A stretch of 64,000 bases of DNA. Origin: Casuarius casuarius (lineage: Eukaryota > Chordata > Aves > Casuariiformes > Casuariidae). Shown piece by piece: positions 13,625 through 24,870 of this stretch. Position 1 is the first letter of the stretch. Each line of letters begins with the position of its first letter. A program made the position numbers and the translations under genes. The notes under the pieces are model-generated. The model ran no database searches, was not told the DNA's origin, and saw only the letters and a program-made list of their open reading frames with translations. Location of the stretch: the NCBI GenBank assembly GCA_003342895.1, contig PTFA01000086.1:124001-188000 (forward strand), read 5' to 3'.

Positions 13625-13685
13625 CACTGAAATCAGTAAGATCCGTATGAGTGTATCTTAGAGTTTGGCCCCCTGTAATTAATTA
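13625..13685 (+). repeat. Dispersed sauropsid repeat fragment (tentative)
   Basis: The segment ctcactgaaatcagtaag followed by gtatgagtgtatc and gagtttggcccc resembles a family recalled from sauropsid genomes: 'cattgaagtcaatggg ... catgagt ... caggatttggccc'. Other candidate copies in this window are at 14890, 17335, 22262, 31340 and 45290. The assignment is from memory of the consensus and is tentative. Confidence 0.35.
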
Positions 13686-13789
13686 GAATATAAACTATTT
13701 CCTATTACTTATTTGTTGTAGATGCAAAGGAAAAAGGAGGTACCAGGAAACATTTAATCAGGGTGTAACGGGGAAATGTCGATCTTGCT

Positions 13790-13972
13790 AAGCAAATAGA
13801 GAAGGGCCCTAATAATTCCACAGGCCCAAACAGGTGTTCAAGACCAGACCAGATATAGCTCTGAGCAGCCTGGTCGGACCTCATAACTGATCCTGCTTTG
13901 CACAGGTTGTTGGGCTATATGAGGGCTTACTGAGGTCCTTTCCAATGTGAATTATCCTGTTATCCTTAATCT
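13790..13972 (+). repeat. CR1 LINE 3' tail fragment
   Basis: Diverged CR1 3'-UTR on the plus strand. It contains ctgagcagcctggtcgga (like 'gagcaacctggtctag') and tgctttgcacaggttgttgg (like 'ctg...cagggggttgga'). It also has actgaggtcctttccaatg (like 'gaggtcccttccaac') and a tatcctgttatcctt end that parallels the short 8-bp tandem end of CR1. CR1 is the main avian and reptilian LINE and is normally 5'-truncated, as here. It is dead and non-coding. Confidence 0.75.
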
Positions 13973-15234
13973 CTAAGATGTTTTGCTGACATGCATTTGA
14001 TTTGCATTCAGCTTTGGTTATATGGATCTGATGGGTCTCTCNGAGTTTGGGTCAGTCTTGATTGAGCTAGCTGGAGACAAAGATGAGTTTGCTGAATACA
14101 GAACATTTCAACTGAAACAACCTGAGTTCAACCAACATTTTCTAACAGTCTGGTTAGGTCTGCCTCCAATTTTTGAAACAGAACAAAAGCCTACATATAC
14201 TTTGCAGGAGTTGGAAGCCCTGCTCTTTGGCCAGTTCCAGCTATAGATGATCATGTCGCTAGAGCTGGAAAGGTAAATTCCTCATTGTGGCATACAACTG
14301 GTTTAACAAGGCTGAGCAGCAATCTATGGACCAAGAAAAAATCCAAAGCCAATACTGCTTTCTGCAGCAGCTGGGGAGACTGATATCAAATCCATTGGTA
14401 TAGTGCAGATTAATGTAGGATTTTGTAATTTAGAGTGGCCATGGAAGCTCNTATTCACCTTTGAAATGTGAACACACTGTGTGTTTGAGGTGTAGATTCT
14501 GTTTGATTTCTTTTTCTGTATTATGCTGCAGAAAACCTAAGCCCATTATGTGCATGGAGGGAAGGTGGGAACATTTCATTTAAATAAATGATGCATTTAA
14601 TGATCTTATATTACAGAAATGCTTTAGAAATAAAACAATGTCATGTTAAATAAATTTTGATAAGGGAAATACAAGGACAAAGAGAAGGGTCAGAAAAGGG
14701 TGAGGCCCCAGCACCTTCTGCCTTGCCAAGTTTTAGTATCAGTGACAANTAAAAAAAGTACAAATAAGAAAAAGGAGTGGCTGATTTTACACAAGATCAG
14801 TTCTCGTCTCAAGTCAAGACCACGTGCCCCCTTAGGTAATTTCACATTTGTAACTAGTCCAGTTGAATTTAGGAAAACTATATATAACCTTATAATTTGT
14901 GACTCAACTGAGTTTAATGGGACTCTTCTAAGATGATTCTACATGTAAGAAAGCACTTGCAGGATTCGGGCCTACTGACTTTGATCAGTAGTATTTTACC
15001 AAAATACTCTTTTCCAGAAATATTCTTAGCTACTGCCTAGTTCCATAGCCTTATTATAGTTCCTATTAGTTACTGTTGCGTACCACATTTTTTAAACTCA
15101 TTTCTTCCTCTGTTTGGTTGCTGTTCTTGTTCTGTCTTGTTACAACAAATGATGGTTTATTATAGTACCAAATAATGTAATTTCTGGAATGCAATTAAGC
15201 TGCAGAGAAAACAGTAGATAACTCCTGCCCATGA
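13973..15234. other. Unassigned unique DNA
   Basis: Includes a 74-codon plus-strand open frame at 14022-14246 that is acidic and has no recognisable domain; it contains an undetermined base and was not called. A tentative dispersed repeat lies at 14890-14980. Nothing else was identified. Confidence 0.45.
14890..14980 (+). repeat. Dispersed sauropsid repeat fragment
   Basis: Reads gagtttaatgggactctt, then an acatgtaagaaag stretch, then gcacttgcaggattcgggcc. This is the order of a familiar sauropsid repeat, 'gaagtcaatgggactact ... acatgtgtaag ... tttgcaggatcgggccc'. It is the best-preserved copy of this group here. The family name is uncertain; it is a MITE- or SINE-like short interspersed repeat. 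Confidence 0.5.
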
Positions 15235-15365
15235 ATCCTGAATTTCATACCTTGCAGTGCCACTGACTTACCATGCGATGCTGCATGACTTTCCTCATTA
15301 GGAGAATGGGGCTGATTATTTACCCCCAGGGCACTGAACCACAGCGTTACAAGTGACAAAAGCCA
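15235..15365 (+). repeat. MIR-like SINE, sense
   Basis: Colinear MIR-type landmarks: cagtgccactgacttacc (like 'tctgccacttact'), catgactttcctcattagg (like 'gggcaagtcac ... cctcagtttcctcat'), and gagaatggggctgattattt (like 'gtaaaatggggataataat'). About 110 bases are readable. It is an ancient inactive SINE. Confidence 0.6.
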
Positions 15366-17334
15366 GGGAAGTAGAAATGTCTTTGGAACGCTCCCAAATT
15401 CTGTCCATTGACCATATGCTAAAAGACATTATGGCAGAGTCTTACCTGCACGCTCTGCAGGGGCAAAAGAGTTGTCCGTGAGCTTGCAGAGGAATGCTTA
15501 ATGGGCCCNATTTGTGATTTGATGATGGTGTGATATATTATAGGAGATCTGCAGCCGAAGTAGGTTTATAAAACAATGATGTCAATGCAGTTCATGCAGG
15601 TGCAGGTAAAAGATGGTGCTTAGACTNTGAATATACACTCCACTCTGTGCATTACTTAAACTAGTTCATCATTTAAACCCTGTCTGCTAATGAAACAACA
15701 GAAAATATATTAGTANGTTGCTGTTAGTTGCTGTAAATGTGGATAAGATTGTTTTTTTCCAGTTAGCAGCTATCATCCACCTCTTCTTTCCAATTAGATG
15801 TTGGAGGATTTGTGCTACTTTAACTTGCATCTCCAATTCATGTTTTTCTGCTTTTGGAAGTGCTTGTGTACATCAGAGCTCATTTGTCTTGTTTGTTTGT
15901 TTTTAATTATTATTAGCTGCTCTGATAAAAACAGATAATCTCTTTTTACAAACAAACAAAAGAAACAAATCTCTCTGTCATCTACAGTACTGAATTAAGA
16001 GGCAAAGACAAAGGGGTGATCTGTCGAATATGCTCCACCACNGGGTTAATTTCTCTGAGAACAGCAAGAATGTGATGTTCACAATATCTTTGTTGTGCAC
16101 CTAACTTAAACATGGGCATTGCATTGATATCCAGCTAGGCTCTCTGAAGTATCTGCTTCACGGATGTCAGCTGAGAGATAAAAAATGTAATGTGGACATG
16201 TCCAAAATAGGACAGGTAACATTTTTATACTTCAAACATTTTCTTATAGTAAGTCTCTCTTTTTATGAAATGTTAACTGTGGCTTTTAAGAGCTGATCAA
16301 GCATCTACAGCACAGACTGCCCTTCCTTGTGCCGAGAGAACGCCCTGACTGGGAGAGTTATAATACACCCAGGGAAGTCAGCCTGGAGAGAAGGATAAAA
16401 TTATGAAACTTTCAAACACGACGTCTCCTCACTGCACTGGCCTTTCAGAATCAAAGTATTTCTCCCCCCACCGTCACCCCAAAACCTATAAATCCAGTTT
16501 TATTTTCTCTTGGTTTCTGACTAGGTCAAGCTCAAGATCACATTTTGGGGGGTAAGAAAGTGTTAATAAAAATAAAGTATACATGAAGAAAATTAAAGAT
16601 TGGCACACTTTGGAAACTGAATTTTTATTGTGTCCAAAGCAGGTGGTTTGGGCACTTTGAATTTCACTGTCTGCAAGGTTCATGCTAGAAAGAATGTGCT
16701 TCAGCAAATATTCCCAAGTAACATGTTCACCGACTCGTTTCCATTGTCTAATGCTGGTTCCACCCCAGCACTGGTATATTCTCTTGGCTGTTATCTAGTC
16801 CAAGTTTTACTCCAATTAGATACAAATTCCTTTTAGCTAAGCTATCAGAACACTTTCCTGAACAAACACAAATGGAATATCTTATCTGAACTAAGTGTGT
16901 TCTTCTCTTCCACACAAACTTGAGATGTGAGAGGATGTTTGCTATTATTGAAGGCACCTGACAACCCTTACCCTCCTCAACACATCATCTTTAGTTTTAA
17001 TTAGTTTCTAATCTTTAGTGTCACCTAATCAAATACATTTTGGGTTCATGCGAGGGGTCTTTTCTTTTTTTCCCCCCAAAACAAACTCTTATTCTTTTCT
17101 GCTGAGCCATCAGAATGCCTTTTTTAAACAAAAGCTCATCTGAGTTTATGCTTTTGATTTGCAAGATGCCCATAAAACTTCAGGCAAATATTTGCTCTGC
17201 ATTACACAAAACAAGAATTTAATTACTTATTTTATATCTTCTTGATATCCTTCTTTAACATTTCCAAAAATAAAGTATGATCGCAGCAATCAAACATACC
17301 TCCCAACTGTCTGCATTTGTTACTGGCACTGATA
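15366..17334. other. Unassigned AT-rich unique DNA
   Basis: No gene or recognisable element. Undetermined bases occur at 15509, 15627, 15716 and 16042. Short T-rich and A-rich tracts are present. Open frames do not exceed about 75 codons and show no domain. Confidence 0.5.
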
Positions 17335-17410
17335 ATCAAGGCCCTGATTCAGCAAAGTTCTTGAGTGTCTGCCCTAATTTTAAGCACAAGTAGTCATACA
17401 AAGTCAACTC
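17335..17410 (+). repeat. Dispersed sauropsid repeat fragment
   Basis: Reads ggccctgattcagcaaag, then ttcttgagtgtctgccc, ttttaagcacaag and tagtcatacaaagtcaa. It matches in order the recalled repeat 'ggccctgattcagcaaagcacttaagca ... aactttaagcatgtg ... agtcccattgaagtcaa'. A further gaagtcagtgg phrase occurs about 180 bases downstream. The family label is uncertain. Confidence 0.55.
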
Positions 17411-18499
17411 ATCATTTTTCATATTTATATCTCACAGTATTTTGTTACAGCCAGACTGTTCCTAACTACGTGCAGTGTGGTTTTGCTGGTGAGCACATCT
17501 CTCTGAGTTTTGTTTAAGTCAGGACTTAGTAAATGATGCAAATGTTTAATGGGTTGTTCTTTATGAGGCAAATATGCTCCCATGGAAGTCAGTGGCAACA
17601 CTGTCTTGCTTTCAGTGGTAATAGAAATAGGCTCCAGTGGAACAGATTATGGGGATTTTATTCATTTCAATAGAAATATTGACTAGTTAGACACACAATA
17701 GGGTAAAATACCTTTTGTTTCATCAATAACCTAAGCACTTCTCTAACAAAAATGTACAATAGTTATGCTTCAAATGCTACCAGTGTGCATCATGTCCCAC
17801 TGGTAGAAATCCATAACCCCTTGAAATCAGTCTCTGAAAATACAGACTGTTGAACCAGAAAAGATACTGAATGGCAGGAGGGGTGGGGAAAGAAGGGGAA
17901 GGATGTCTCTGTTTTAGCCACTTTTAGAATGCAATGAAGTGGTAATGTCAGAACAAGATGTACTTTTTAGGAGCAATCATTCATTCACTACTGTCAAGAT
18001 TGCTATAACCTATAGCAAATGCATGTATTCAGTGTTCTTGTATGACCCTAGCGTGGGGAAGGGAACTTCAAACCAAACTGTCAGGTTTGTGCTTTGCGAG
18101 TTCAACAGCAAACCCACTCACCAAGTTTGATGTGAGTGTAAATATATACTGGGAAATANAGCCATCACTGACAGACTTACCAAACCCAGACTCTCATTTC
18201 AGAGCAGACCTTCTCCAAGCTAACTGGTGTATGATGCAGCCAAGTGAATTAATTTGCACCATGATCATTTTAAAATGCAGGGTTTAGCTGTCAGCAAGCC
18301 TATGCCTCTGGATTGTTTGCTTGCTGCATTTGTTTCACTTGGTATGATGAGAGGAAATGACCCAGACGTGGGTGATTCCCCCCCGCCATGTGAACAACGT
18401 GTGCATCTCCTTCCCCTCAAAGTGCCAGAAAGATTAGGGCAGTTAGCGTGAATGGTAGTATTTTGTCCCCAACAGCAGTGTGACANTGGAGTCGCTCTG
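17411..18499. other. Unassigned unique DNA
   Basis: No gene called. Open frames of 63-81 codons lack domains. The last scattered undetermined bases of the window (18159, 18486) lie here. Confidence 0.45.
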
Positions 18500-18720
18500 T
18501 AGCTATTCCTGCAGCTGCAGAAACGCGGTCAGGTTGGCAATGGCCGGTCGCACCAGCAGCTCTAGGTGGAAGCAGGGAGCGGCTGCGGACGCCCTCCCTG
18601 CCGGGGCTGGCAGGACGGGGCTGCCGGACCCTGCGCTCCTGCAGCAGCCCGGCCTCCGGAAGGGAGAGCGGGGACGGTCGCCCAGCGCAGCTGTGAATCC
18701 ATTCCACACCGGCAGTTTGC
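18500..18720. promoter_or_regulatory. GC-rich, CpG-containing patch
   Basis: About 220 bases with high C+G and around 14 CpGs, for example gcggacgccctccctgcc and gggacggtcgcccagcg. All reading frames on both strands are open over much of it, as expected from composition, and none gives a recognisable protein. It may be a shore of the larger island at 19985-20530 or an isolated GC patch. Confidence 0.3.
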
Positions 18721-19489
18721 AGGGTCAAAGTGGATCACTAACCATTTTATGTCTTTAAATAAACAAACATTTGTCTGAGCACAGGCAAGATGGTTTCTGT
18801 GTGAGATGCTGTCTTCATCAGAGGAAACAGCATCATCAAAGAGCACCAGATTTTTGTTCCCAGCCATGCAGTAAGGCCAACACACAGATGTCCTCTGGCA
18901 TCCTGCATTCACGTGCAAGGGAAGGAGCATGTGGGTGAATAAAGGCTTGTGTCAGTCAGTTCAGTGGTTGGATCAAAAATGTGAGTGGGAGGAATCATGT
19001 TAAATCACAACAGAGAAGAAGCAATGGCCTTTCGGGAAAAACAGGCCTAAGGGATCCTTGCAAGGATACCATGAAATGCTTCCTTCTGTCCAGCTGTGGC
19101 TGTGGGCTGATGGTGACCATTATGGAAGCTGTTGCTGTTGGTGCAGGGGTACCAAGTGTGTTTTCTGTTGAAATGCCACCCAAAAGCAATGAGAGTGGCA
19201 GAAGATAGCTAGGCCTTGCTTAGGTATGTATTTCCTTGTCGAGGTGCATTACCTTGTTTAGGTGTGTTTAGCGAAATGCTTAGCTGAGGCTCAGTCTGCT
19301 GCTGTGATCTGCGATGGGGGCAGGCGAGTCAAATCTTTCATCTTCGTTATATAAAGAGCAAAAGCTACACCAGTGGTTCTTGGAGCTCTGATCCATATGG
19401 TGTAAGGGAAGCTAGACTTAATCCCTTCCAAAACATCCCGTCACAGTATAGCTTTACTTCAGCTGCTAGACAAGGTGGGATAGAGCCTG
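18721..19489. other. Unassigned spacer between GC-rich patches
   Basis: No gene or repeat recognised. It contains a 122-codon minus-strand open frame beginning at 18930 that runs into the GC patch, with no domain. Confidence 0.4.
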
Positions 19490-19690
19490 CAAACACCCGG
19501 AGAACTCCTACTGCCGGCTGCGGATGCGTGCCGGGCGCTAGCTGTGCTTTGCTGTTTTTACTGACGCGCTGCCGCGGGGAAGCTGCGCTGCGCCGCACCG
19601 TGCTGTGCCGTGCGTGCGACGCGGCGAGGGGCACCGAGGGGTTTCGAAGGGCTGCGAGAGCAGCAGCTCCAGGCTGACGTTCCCCCATTC
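19490..19690. promoter_or_regulatory. CpG-rich patch upstream of main island
   Basis: About 200 bases rich in CpG (tgacgcgctgccgcgggg, cgctgcgccgcaccgtg, gcgtgcgacgcggcgagg). It is separated by about 300 bases of mixed composition from the larger island at 19985-20530. Together they could mark an unmethylated promoter or enhancer domain. No TATA box or initiator can be assigned. Confidence 0.4.
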
Positions 19691-19984
19691 ATCTTAAGAA
19701 CCGATGCAGTGGAGGAAGCACTTGGACTCATTGCCTTCTAGATTTAATTTTTGATGATAAAATACAATTTGTGTAATGTGTGGAAAGGTCTGATACTGCC
19801 GCGCTGGAAGGAAGCTGCAGCTAGAAGCAGGATCGTGTTCCCTTTCAGGCTAATTGAGTAAGAGAAAGGCAAGCAGATAAAAAGGGAGGAGGGGGACACG
19901 TTCTCTGATTCACACAGAAAACCTAATAAAAGGGACAGGACCGTGTCCGCGGTGCTAACCTGCCCAGCACCTCTTTAGACAAAC
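19691..19984. other. Mixed-composition spacer between CpG-rich segments
   Basis: Unique DNA with AT-rich and purine-rich patches, including gataaaaagggaggaggggg near 19877. It looks like regulatory flank rather than repeat, but nothing specific can be named. Confidence 0.35.
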
Positions 19985-20530
19985 TTGCGTTGGCGCTGTA
20001 AGCCCAGCTTTTCCAGCAGCAGAGCCTCCGCAGCGCGGTCCTTCCCTCCCGCCCTCTGCAGCGGGGCTGGCCGAGGCGAAGGCACCGGCGCCCGTGTCCG
20101 GAGGAATCCCCTATTTACTCCCAAGTTGGGCTCGGAGCGCATGGGACTGACAAGCTCGCCAGTGCTGGCCTGCGGGTGACCTGCCCCGCGCGGCGCAGGT
20201 CACCGCCATTCAGGACAAACAATGCCGTGTTTACACGCCGGCGCAGGCAAGGCCGCCGTCGCGCCCAGCGACGCCGGATAGGTCCCGAGCCGTGCCTGCG
20301 TGCTGCTGGGCCGGCTGCCCAGCCGCCAGCTCGGTCACGGGGTGGCTGAGAGGACGGGGAGGCCGCCGCCGCCCTCGCCGGGGCACCCAGCCCGTCCCTG
20401 GGAGGGTCCATAACCCACGGCCGGGAGCGAGCCGGAGGGCCCCGACCACGCATGCGGCTGGCTTTTGGCCGCCCCGCGGGCTGCCGCGGGAGAGGTGGGC
20501 GTGCAGCAAGCACGGGTCTGAGCTCCTTAG
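19985..20530. promoter_or_regulatory. CpG island (candidate promoter)
   Basis: The strongest CpG island in the window: about 550 bases of very high C+G with dense CpG, such as ccgcgcggcgcaggtcacc, gccgccgtcgcgcccagcg and gccgccccgcgggctgccg. It is flanked by AT-rich DNA on both sides. CpG islands of this size in vertebrates usually mark promoters, often of developmental or housekeeping genes. Open frames up to 147 codons (20115-20558 minus) are Arg/Pro/Ala-rich translations of GC-rich DNA and show no domain, so I do not call a coding exon. A noncoding first exon or a bidirectional promoter is possible. Confidence 0.6.
20175..20204. promoter_or_regulatory. 10-bp perfect inverted repeat in CpG island
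   Basis: GGTGACCTGC at 20175-20184 is the exact reverse complement of GCAGGTCACC at 20195-20204, with a 10-base GC loop. Each arm carries a nuclear-receptor half-site (TGACCT / AGGTCA), arranged as an everted pair with a 14-base spacer. That spacing is not a classical response element, so receptor binding is only a possibility. Confidence 0.5.
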
Positions 20531-20930
20531 TGAAGAAATAAAGTGCGATTGATACCATTTTAAATTCTGGGGCTAAAATAGCTGACTTGAAAATGTCAAT
20601 ACCTCTTTAAATGTGGGTGGCATGTAAATCGCAACCGCATATGCAAAGAGCGACAAAGATTTAGAGAGCGCTGGGGCGAAATGAGTTTACAGGCTTGCGT
20701 AAGGGGCTGAGCAACGCCGAGGAAGGAATTATTTTAACCGCAAAGATGGTAACAGTCCTTAGATCCTGACTCCAGGGTGCATTTTTTTTTTCTAAGCCCA
20801 TCTATTTTTAAAAAATAATTTTAAAATAAATTTGACATTTTGTGTGCGGAGCTGTTGAGAAATTCCTTATATAACATTCCCTCAGCGAAATATTAAAAGC
20901 TTAGCTGGTCTGAATTTGAGTGCAACTGTT
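20531..20930. promoter_or_regulatory. Candidate conserved noncoding / enhancer-like segment
   Basis: AT-rich, low-repeat DNA directly flanking the CpG island. It holds POU-like octamer variants (ATGTAAAT at 20632-20639, ATGCAAAG at 20641-20648) and a SOX-like ACAAAG at 20653-20658, all within 30 bases. It also has A/T-rich homeodomain-type stretches. This texture is typical of vertebrate developmental enhancers, but I see motifs only and cannot show conservation. Confidence 0.35.
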
Positions 20931-22261
20931 TGCTCCACTTACTGGCTTCCCTCCTCCCCTTCTTCCATATTGAAAAATAAAATATAGATATGGCAAACTG
21001 TTACAAATCTGAATTCTGCAGCCATAAATACTGTAGCAAATAATCTTTTACACTCTCTCTTCCCTTCCTTCTCTCTAAAATGTATTCGAAACACAATTAC
21101 TGTGTTTAATGATTCAATTTGTGAAGACTTTGTCACTAGGACAATGAAAGTGGCTCAAGTGTGATAAAGCAAACATACCAATAAACCTTGTTTTTATTGA
21201 TTTGTAGGAAGCTCAATTGTCTGGGAGAAAGAGAGCTGACATCACCCCTGGTCCCATTGGAATGCAGTGATAAGTGTCAGCCTATTTTTCTTACAGGCAA
21301 TTTCTCTGGCTATGTGATGTCTGGCTGCAAATTTAAAGTAAATGACATTCCGCAATCTGGTAGGGATGTGAGGTAAAGTCTCCATTATTTGTTTTAGCAT
21401 TTAAAATAATTTTGTGTCTGAAAATTTCTCCAGTGTCTAGACAAGATGTATTCCTTGCCTGCTGAAAATATTAAAATTTTGTACTGTACACTCAACACAG
21501 CTACTTTGATAGTAAACATACAGATTCAATTTAAGATTTTTAGACTCCTTTTTACAGTATACTATATTATTATTACCGCTGGGGGAGCCAGATTAAATCT
21601 AATTCAGGTCGTCAAACACAGTGCCACTCTGTGCAGGCCAAGTTGTCACAGCATTTTCCTTAAAAGCCTCTCAAAGCATGCTCATTTGAATCTTTTGCAT
21701 TTTGCTGTCTTCCAGCACAAATGCAGCAGCACACCTGATGGGGAAACTGCTAGGGCAGCTATGCACGCAAACCATAGTATGATCACAACAGCAATATGAG
21801 CAGTCTCTTAAATTTACAGCTGCTTTATTCTACGTGTTCCTTGGCTTTCCAATGTCTATGTGATCATTCTAGGCAAGTAGTTTTAGGAATACAAATACCT
21901 GCTGCTGCTGCATGGAAAGATCTGGGGTGAAGGAATAGTGAGTTCAATTCCTGATCCTTCTGGTGGCTGTGTTCAGCCCCAAGCAATTGCCTCAGTAGTA
22001 ATTTGTTGCATTTTTCATTCTTGGGCTTGAATGTTCATGAGTAGTGTCTGTGCCTTAGTCTGATATAGGCAAACAAGCAAGGCCTTTTCTGTTCCTGTTT
22101 GAAGTCAAGGCCTGCGGCACCTCGTTTCTTAGGCTGTTTCCGTGATTGCACGTGGAATCCCCGCAGAGGTCGAGGGTTTCATTCTAGGACATCTGCAATG
22201 AACTACTTTTTGATTTCCCCAGCCCTGCCCAAAGATGGTCTGTAGAAGAGCCAAGACTGTA
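20931..22261. other. Unassigned unique DNA
   Basis: No gene is supported; the longest open frame is 117 codons (21446-21799 plus) with no domain. A possible weak MIR-like fragment lies at about 21930-22030: gttcaattcctgatccttct, then ggtggctgtg, then caattgcctcag. It is too diverged to list on its own. Confidence 0.45.
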
Positions 22262-22350
22262 AACTGGCAGGACCTATCCTGCTCCCCACTGAATCTGGGG
22301 AGAGCATTCTTTGACTTCAGTGAGATTGGGACTTGGCCCCATGTCTTCCA
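22262..22350. repeat. Dispersed sauropsid repeat fragment
   Basis: Reads ctatcctgctccccactgaa, then gcattctttgacttcagtga, then gattgggacttggcccc. It parallels the nearly palindromic consensus 'gatcctgctcccattgaagtcaatggg ... ttgacttcaatgggagcaggatcaggcccc'. The near-palindromic layout suits a MITE-like element. Family name uncertain. Confidence 0.45.
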
Positions 22351-24619
22351 ACTTCTATGCCATGTGGATGCTCACACTGCAGTGACAAACTCAGCTATTT
22401 GTGGAATCAGGGTAAACTTCCTATATTTATCTATTCCTAATCTGAGCAATTCCATTAACCTGTCTTTTCATTCAACTAAACCTGCTCAACATTGTAATCG
22501 AAAGTCTTAAGTGTGGCCCCCATGTGCCCACCCTCTGCTAACTCTCTCAGGACAGCTGCACTGCACCCACAGTGAATACGGCGAGCTGAGGATCCCTGGC
22601 AAGCCCATTCGGCTTGCCTCTGCCACAGCTTTCATTTGCACTTGTCAATCCAGAGTGTCTCTGGAATCACTATGACCCAATTCCACCTTGCTCACATTTG
22701 GAGTTCTCCCCCAGGGATGAACCTCCATGCTACTCCAAGCTTGAAGAATTGAGCTTCAAGGAACTGTTCATAAGCTAGATTAGTGTTTTAACATAAGTAA
22801 TCTCTTGCCCATCTACTAGCTCCATTTCTGTGAGCAAAGCTGTTTCTTAAAAACTATTGTTTAAATCTTTGAACCAGTGAATGAGTTGGGTAAAGCAAGC
22901 ATAATAAATATTTTTGGTTTCCTCTGTGAAAAGTATTGAGAAGATTCTGTTCTTGCCAATATTACAACAATTCGTCATTGTTTTACAAGATCACTTGATT
23001 TATGATCTGTGCCTCTATATATCGTGAATGTATAGCCTCTGCACTTTCTGGAAAGCTGAATTTTATATCTACAGTATTATCAAAATTGAGCAGTAAATGG
23101 TAAGATCCTTTCATGAAAGTTAATAAATCTCTTCATTTAATAATGTTACCTTTACTCAAATGCAAGATTATCTTGAATCAAAAATTGTCTGAGATGTTTT
23201 AGGGAAAAAATATTTGCAACCACTTGTTTTCTGCTTTAATCTACTCAGGATATGCTCCCTAAAATTCACAGTTTGCAATGAGATAAGAGCATGTGAAGTT
23301 ATCCCACTTCAGTGGATGTATGGGCAGGAGACAATAAAGATATATTTTTATCCTAGTGGGAGAATCTAAGATGAACTTTGGATTTTAAGTTTCTAAAGAA
23401 TGGAAAACATGTCTTACTGAATTTCAATATAGTCAGTCTGTTGCATATGCAGCATTTTGACTAGCAGTGTTCCAGACTATGAACACTGAATGCAAAATCT
23501 ATATTTGTCCTCCTCTGTTTGACCTATTTGTTAGAAGGTATCAAGTTTTCTGTGACCCCAATATACTCTCCACTTTTCTCCAACAAACAAAATGAGTTTA
23601 TCATGTTCAACCCACAAAGCTAATAGTGCCATTAAAATCAACAAACTGTAATAAAAAGATGCATGATAATTTGCCAGGGATTGTCTAGGTGACTTGTTGA
23701 ATGACAAAGTAATAAGAGTTTTGCTAGCCTTTAACAAGGCTCCCTGTGCAATGCTCTAATGCTCACATTTTTACTATAGCGAGCAAACCTTATCTCTCAC
23801 TTCCTGCTTCTTAGTAACTCCTCCTGTTCCTTATTAAGAGTTTTATGTTTCTGTCATTTCCAAATTCTCTCTCTCAAAAATCATGAGCTGCACCTTGGGG
23901 GAAAAGAAATCATGAGATTGGTTTAAACCAATATACCTTAAATTCCTTTTATTTGTCTTCTGTCTTTGGAGCTGTAAGGGTACTGGCACTTCATCTTTTC
24001 AGGCTTCTTTCCATGGCTGTGAGAACTAGAAATAGACTTCTTAAAAATGAAAGATGAGCTTGCTTTGCAATGCATGAATGTAGCAGCTGGGGCTTTAAAA
24101 AAGCAGAGCCACGAAATATCGTGAGACTTGCAGTTGAATGGGGAGTTCTGGCAAGTTAAAGAGTGCTTAGAAGTCTGAAGAAACTCAAGTTATTAAACTG
24201 CTCCTGGAATAAGATGCACCTGATTTGAACTAAGAAGCAGGTGCAATGAGATTGGGAAAATGTCTTTCTGTCAGCGTCCAAGCTACAACCTGCTTAGAGT
24301 GCACCTCGATGGATGGATGCCAGCAGCACAGCCAGCACAGGCAAGCTTAGGCAGGCACAAGACTGTTGCTTTGCCTGTCGCATTCCCTCCTCTGCAGGAG
24401 GCTTTCAGTGAGACTGCGCAGCCAACTCGCTGCAGGAAGGAAGGCTCAAACAGCAGAAGGACCCCCCTACTACACCTTCGAATTGGTGAACTTGAGTGCG
24501 GTTTTGTATTGCTCTAAGTATTCATGTTGTTTCCATGCTCTGAGTGTGAGCTTTCTGGTGAGATGGTGGTAGAAAATAGGGCTGTTTTGTGCCTCAAGAT
24601 ATCATCTCTTCTATCTGCC
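22351..24619. other. Unassigned unique DNA
   Basis: No gene or transposon recognised. Open frames are under 92 codons. There is a mixed-composition segment at 22500-22740 and AT-rich DNA after that. Confidence 0.5.
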
Positions 24620-24870
24620 GTCCCAAGACTTAGTCAACACTAGTCCAACAGTCTCTGTAGCTCTTCCATGACTGAAACTCCACAACCTCTCCAGCTTACT
24701 AGCAGAAGGTTTTCCCTAATGCCTAGCCTGTTGCAACAGTAGCCCCCTCTTTCCTGTCCTGCCCATCAGAGGACAGATTATTGCTTTTCCCTTGGCAGCA
24801 GCCTTTTACATATTTGGAGTGGTATCATATCTTCCTTCAATCTTCTCTTCTTTGAACTAAGCGCTAAGAT
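24620..24870 (-). repeat. CR1 LINE 3' fragment, antisense
   Basis: The plus strand shows the reverse complement of the CR1 3' region in order. The landmarks are gaaactccacaacctctcc, agaaggttttccctaatgcc, tagcctgttgcaac, ctttcctgtcctgcccatcag and a cttcaatcttctcttctttg end. In sense these correspond to the familiar CR1 stretch around 'ggacaaggaaa ... ttaggttggacattaggaaaaa ... ggttgtggagtctcc'. It is 5'-truncated and heavily diverged. About 250 bases remain and it is inactive. Confidence 0.85.

Noticed and set aside
14022..14246. 74-codon acidic frame as an exon
   Set aside because: It contains an undetermined base and no domain was recognised; no flanking splice signals were convincing.
20115..20558. 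147-codon frame in the CpG island as a first coding exon
   Set aside because: Its Arg/Pro/Ala-rich product is what GC-rich DNA gives in any frame, and competing frames on the other strand are equally open.
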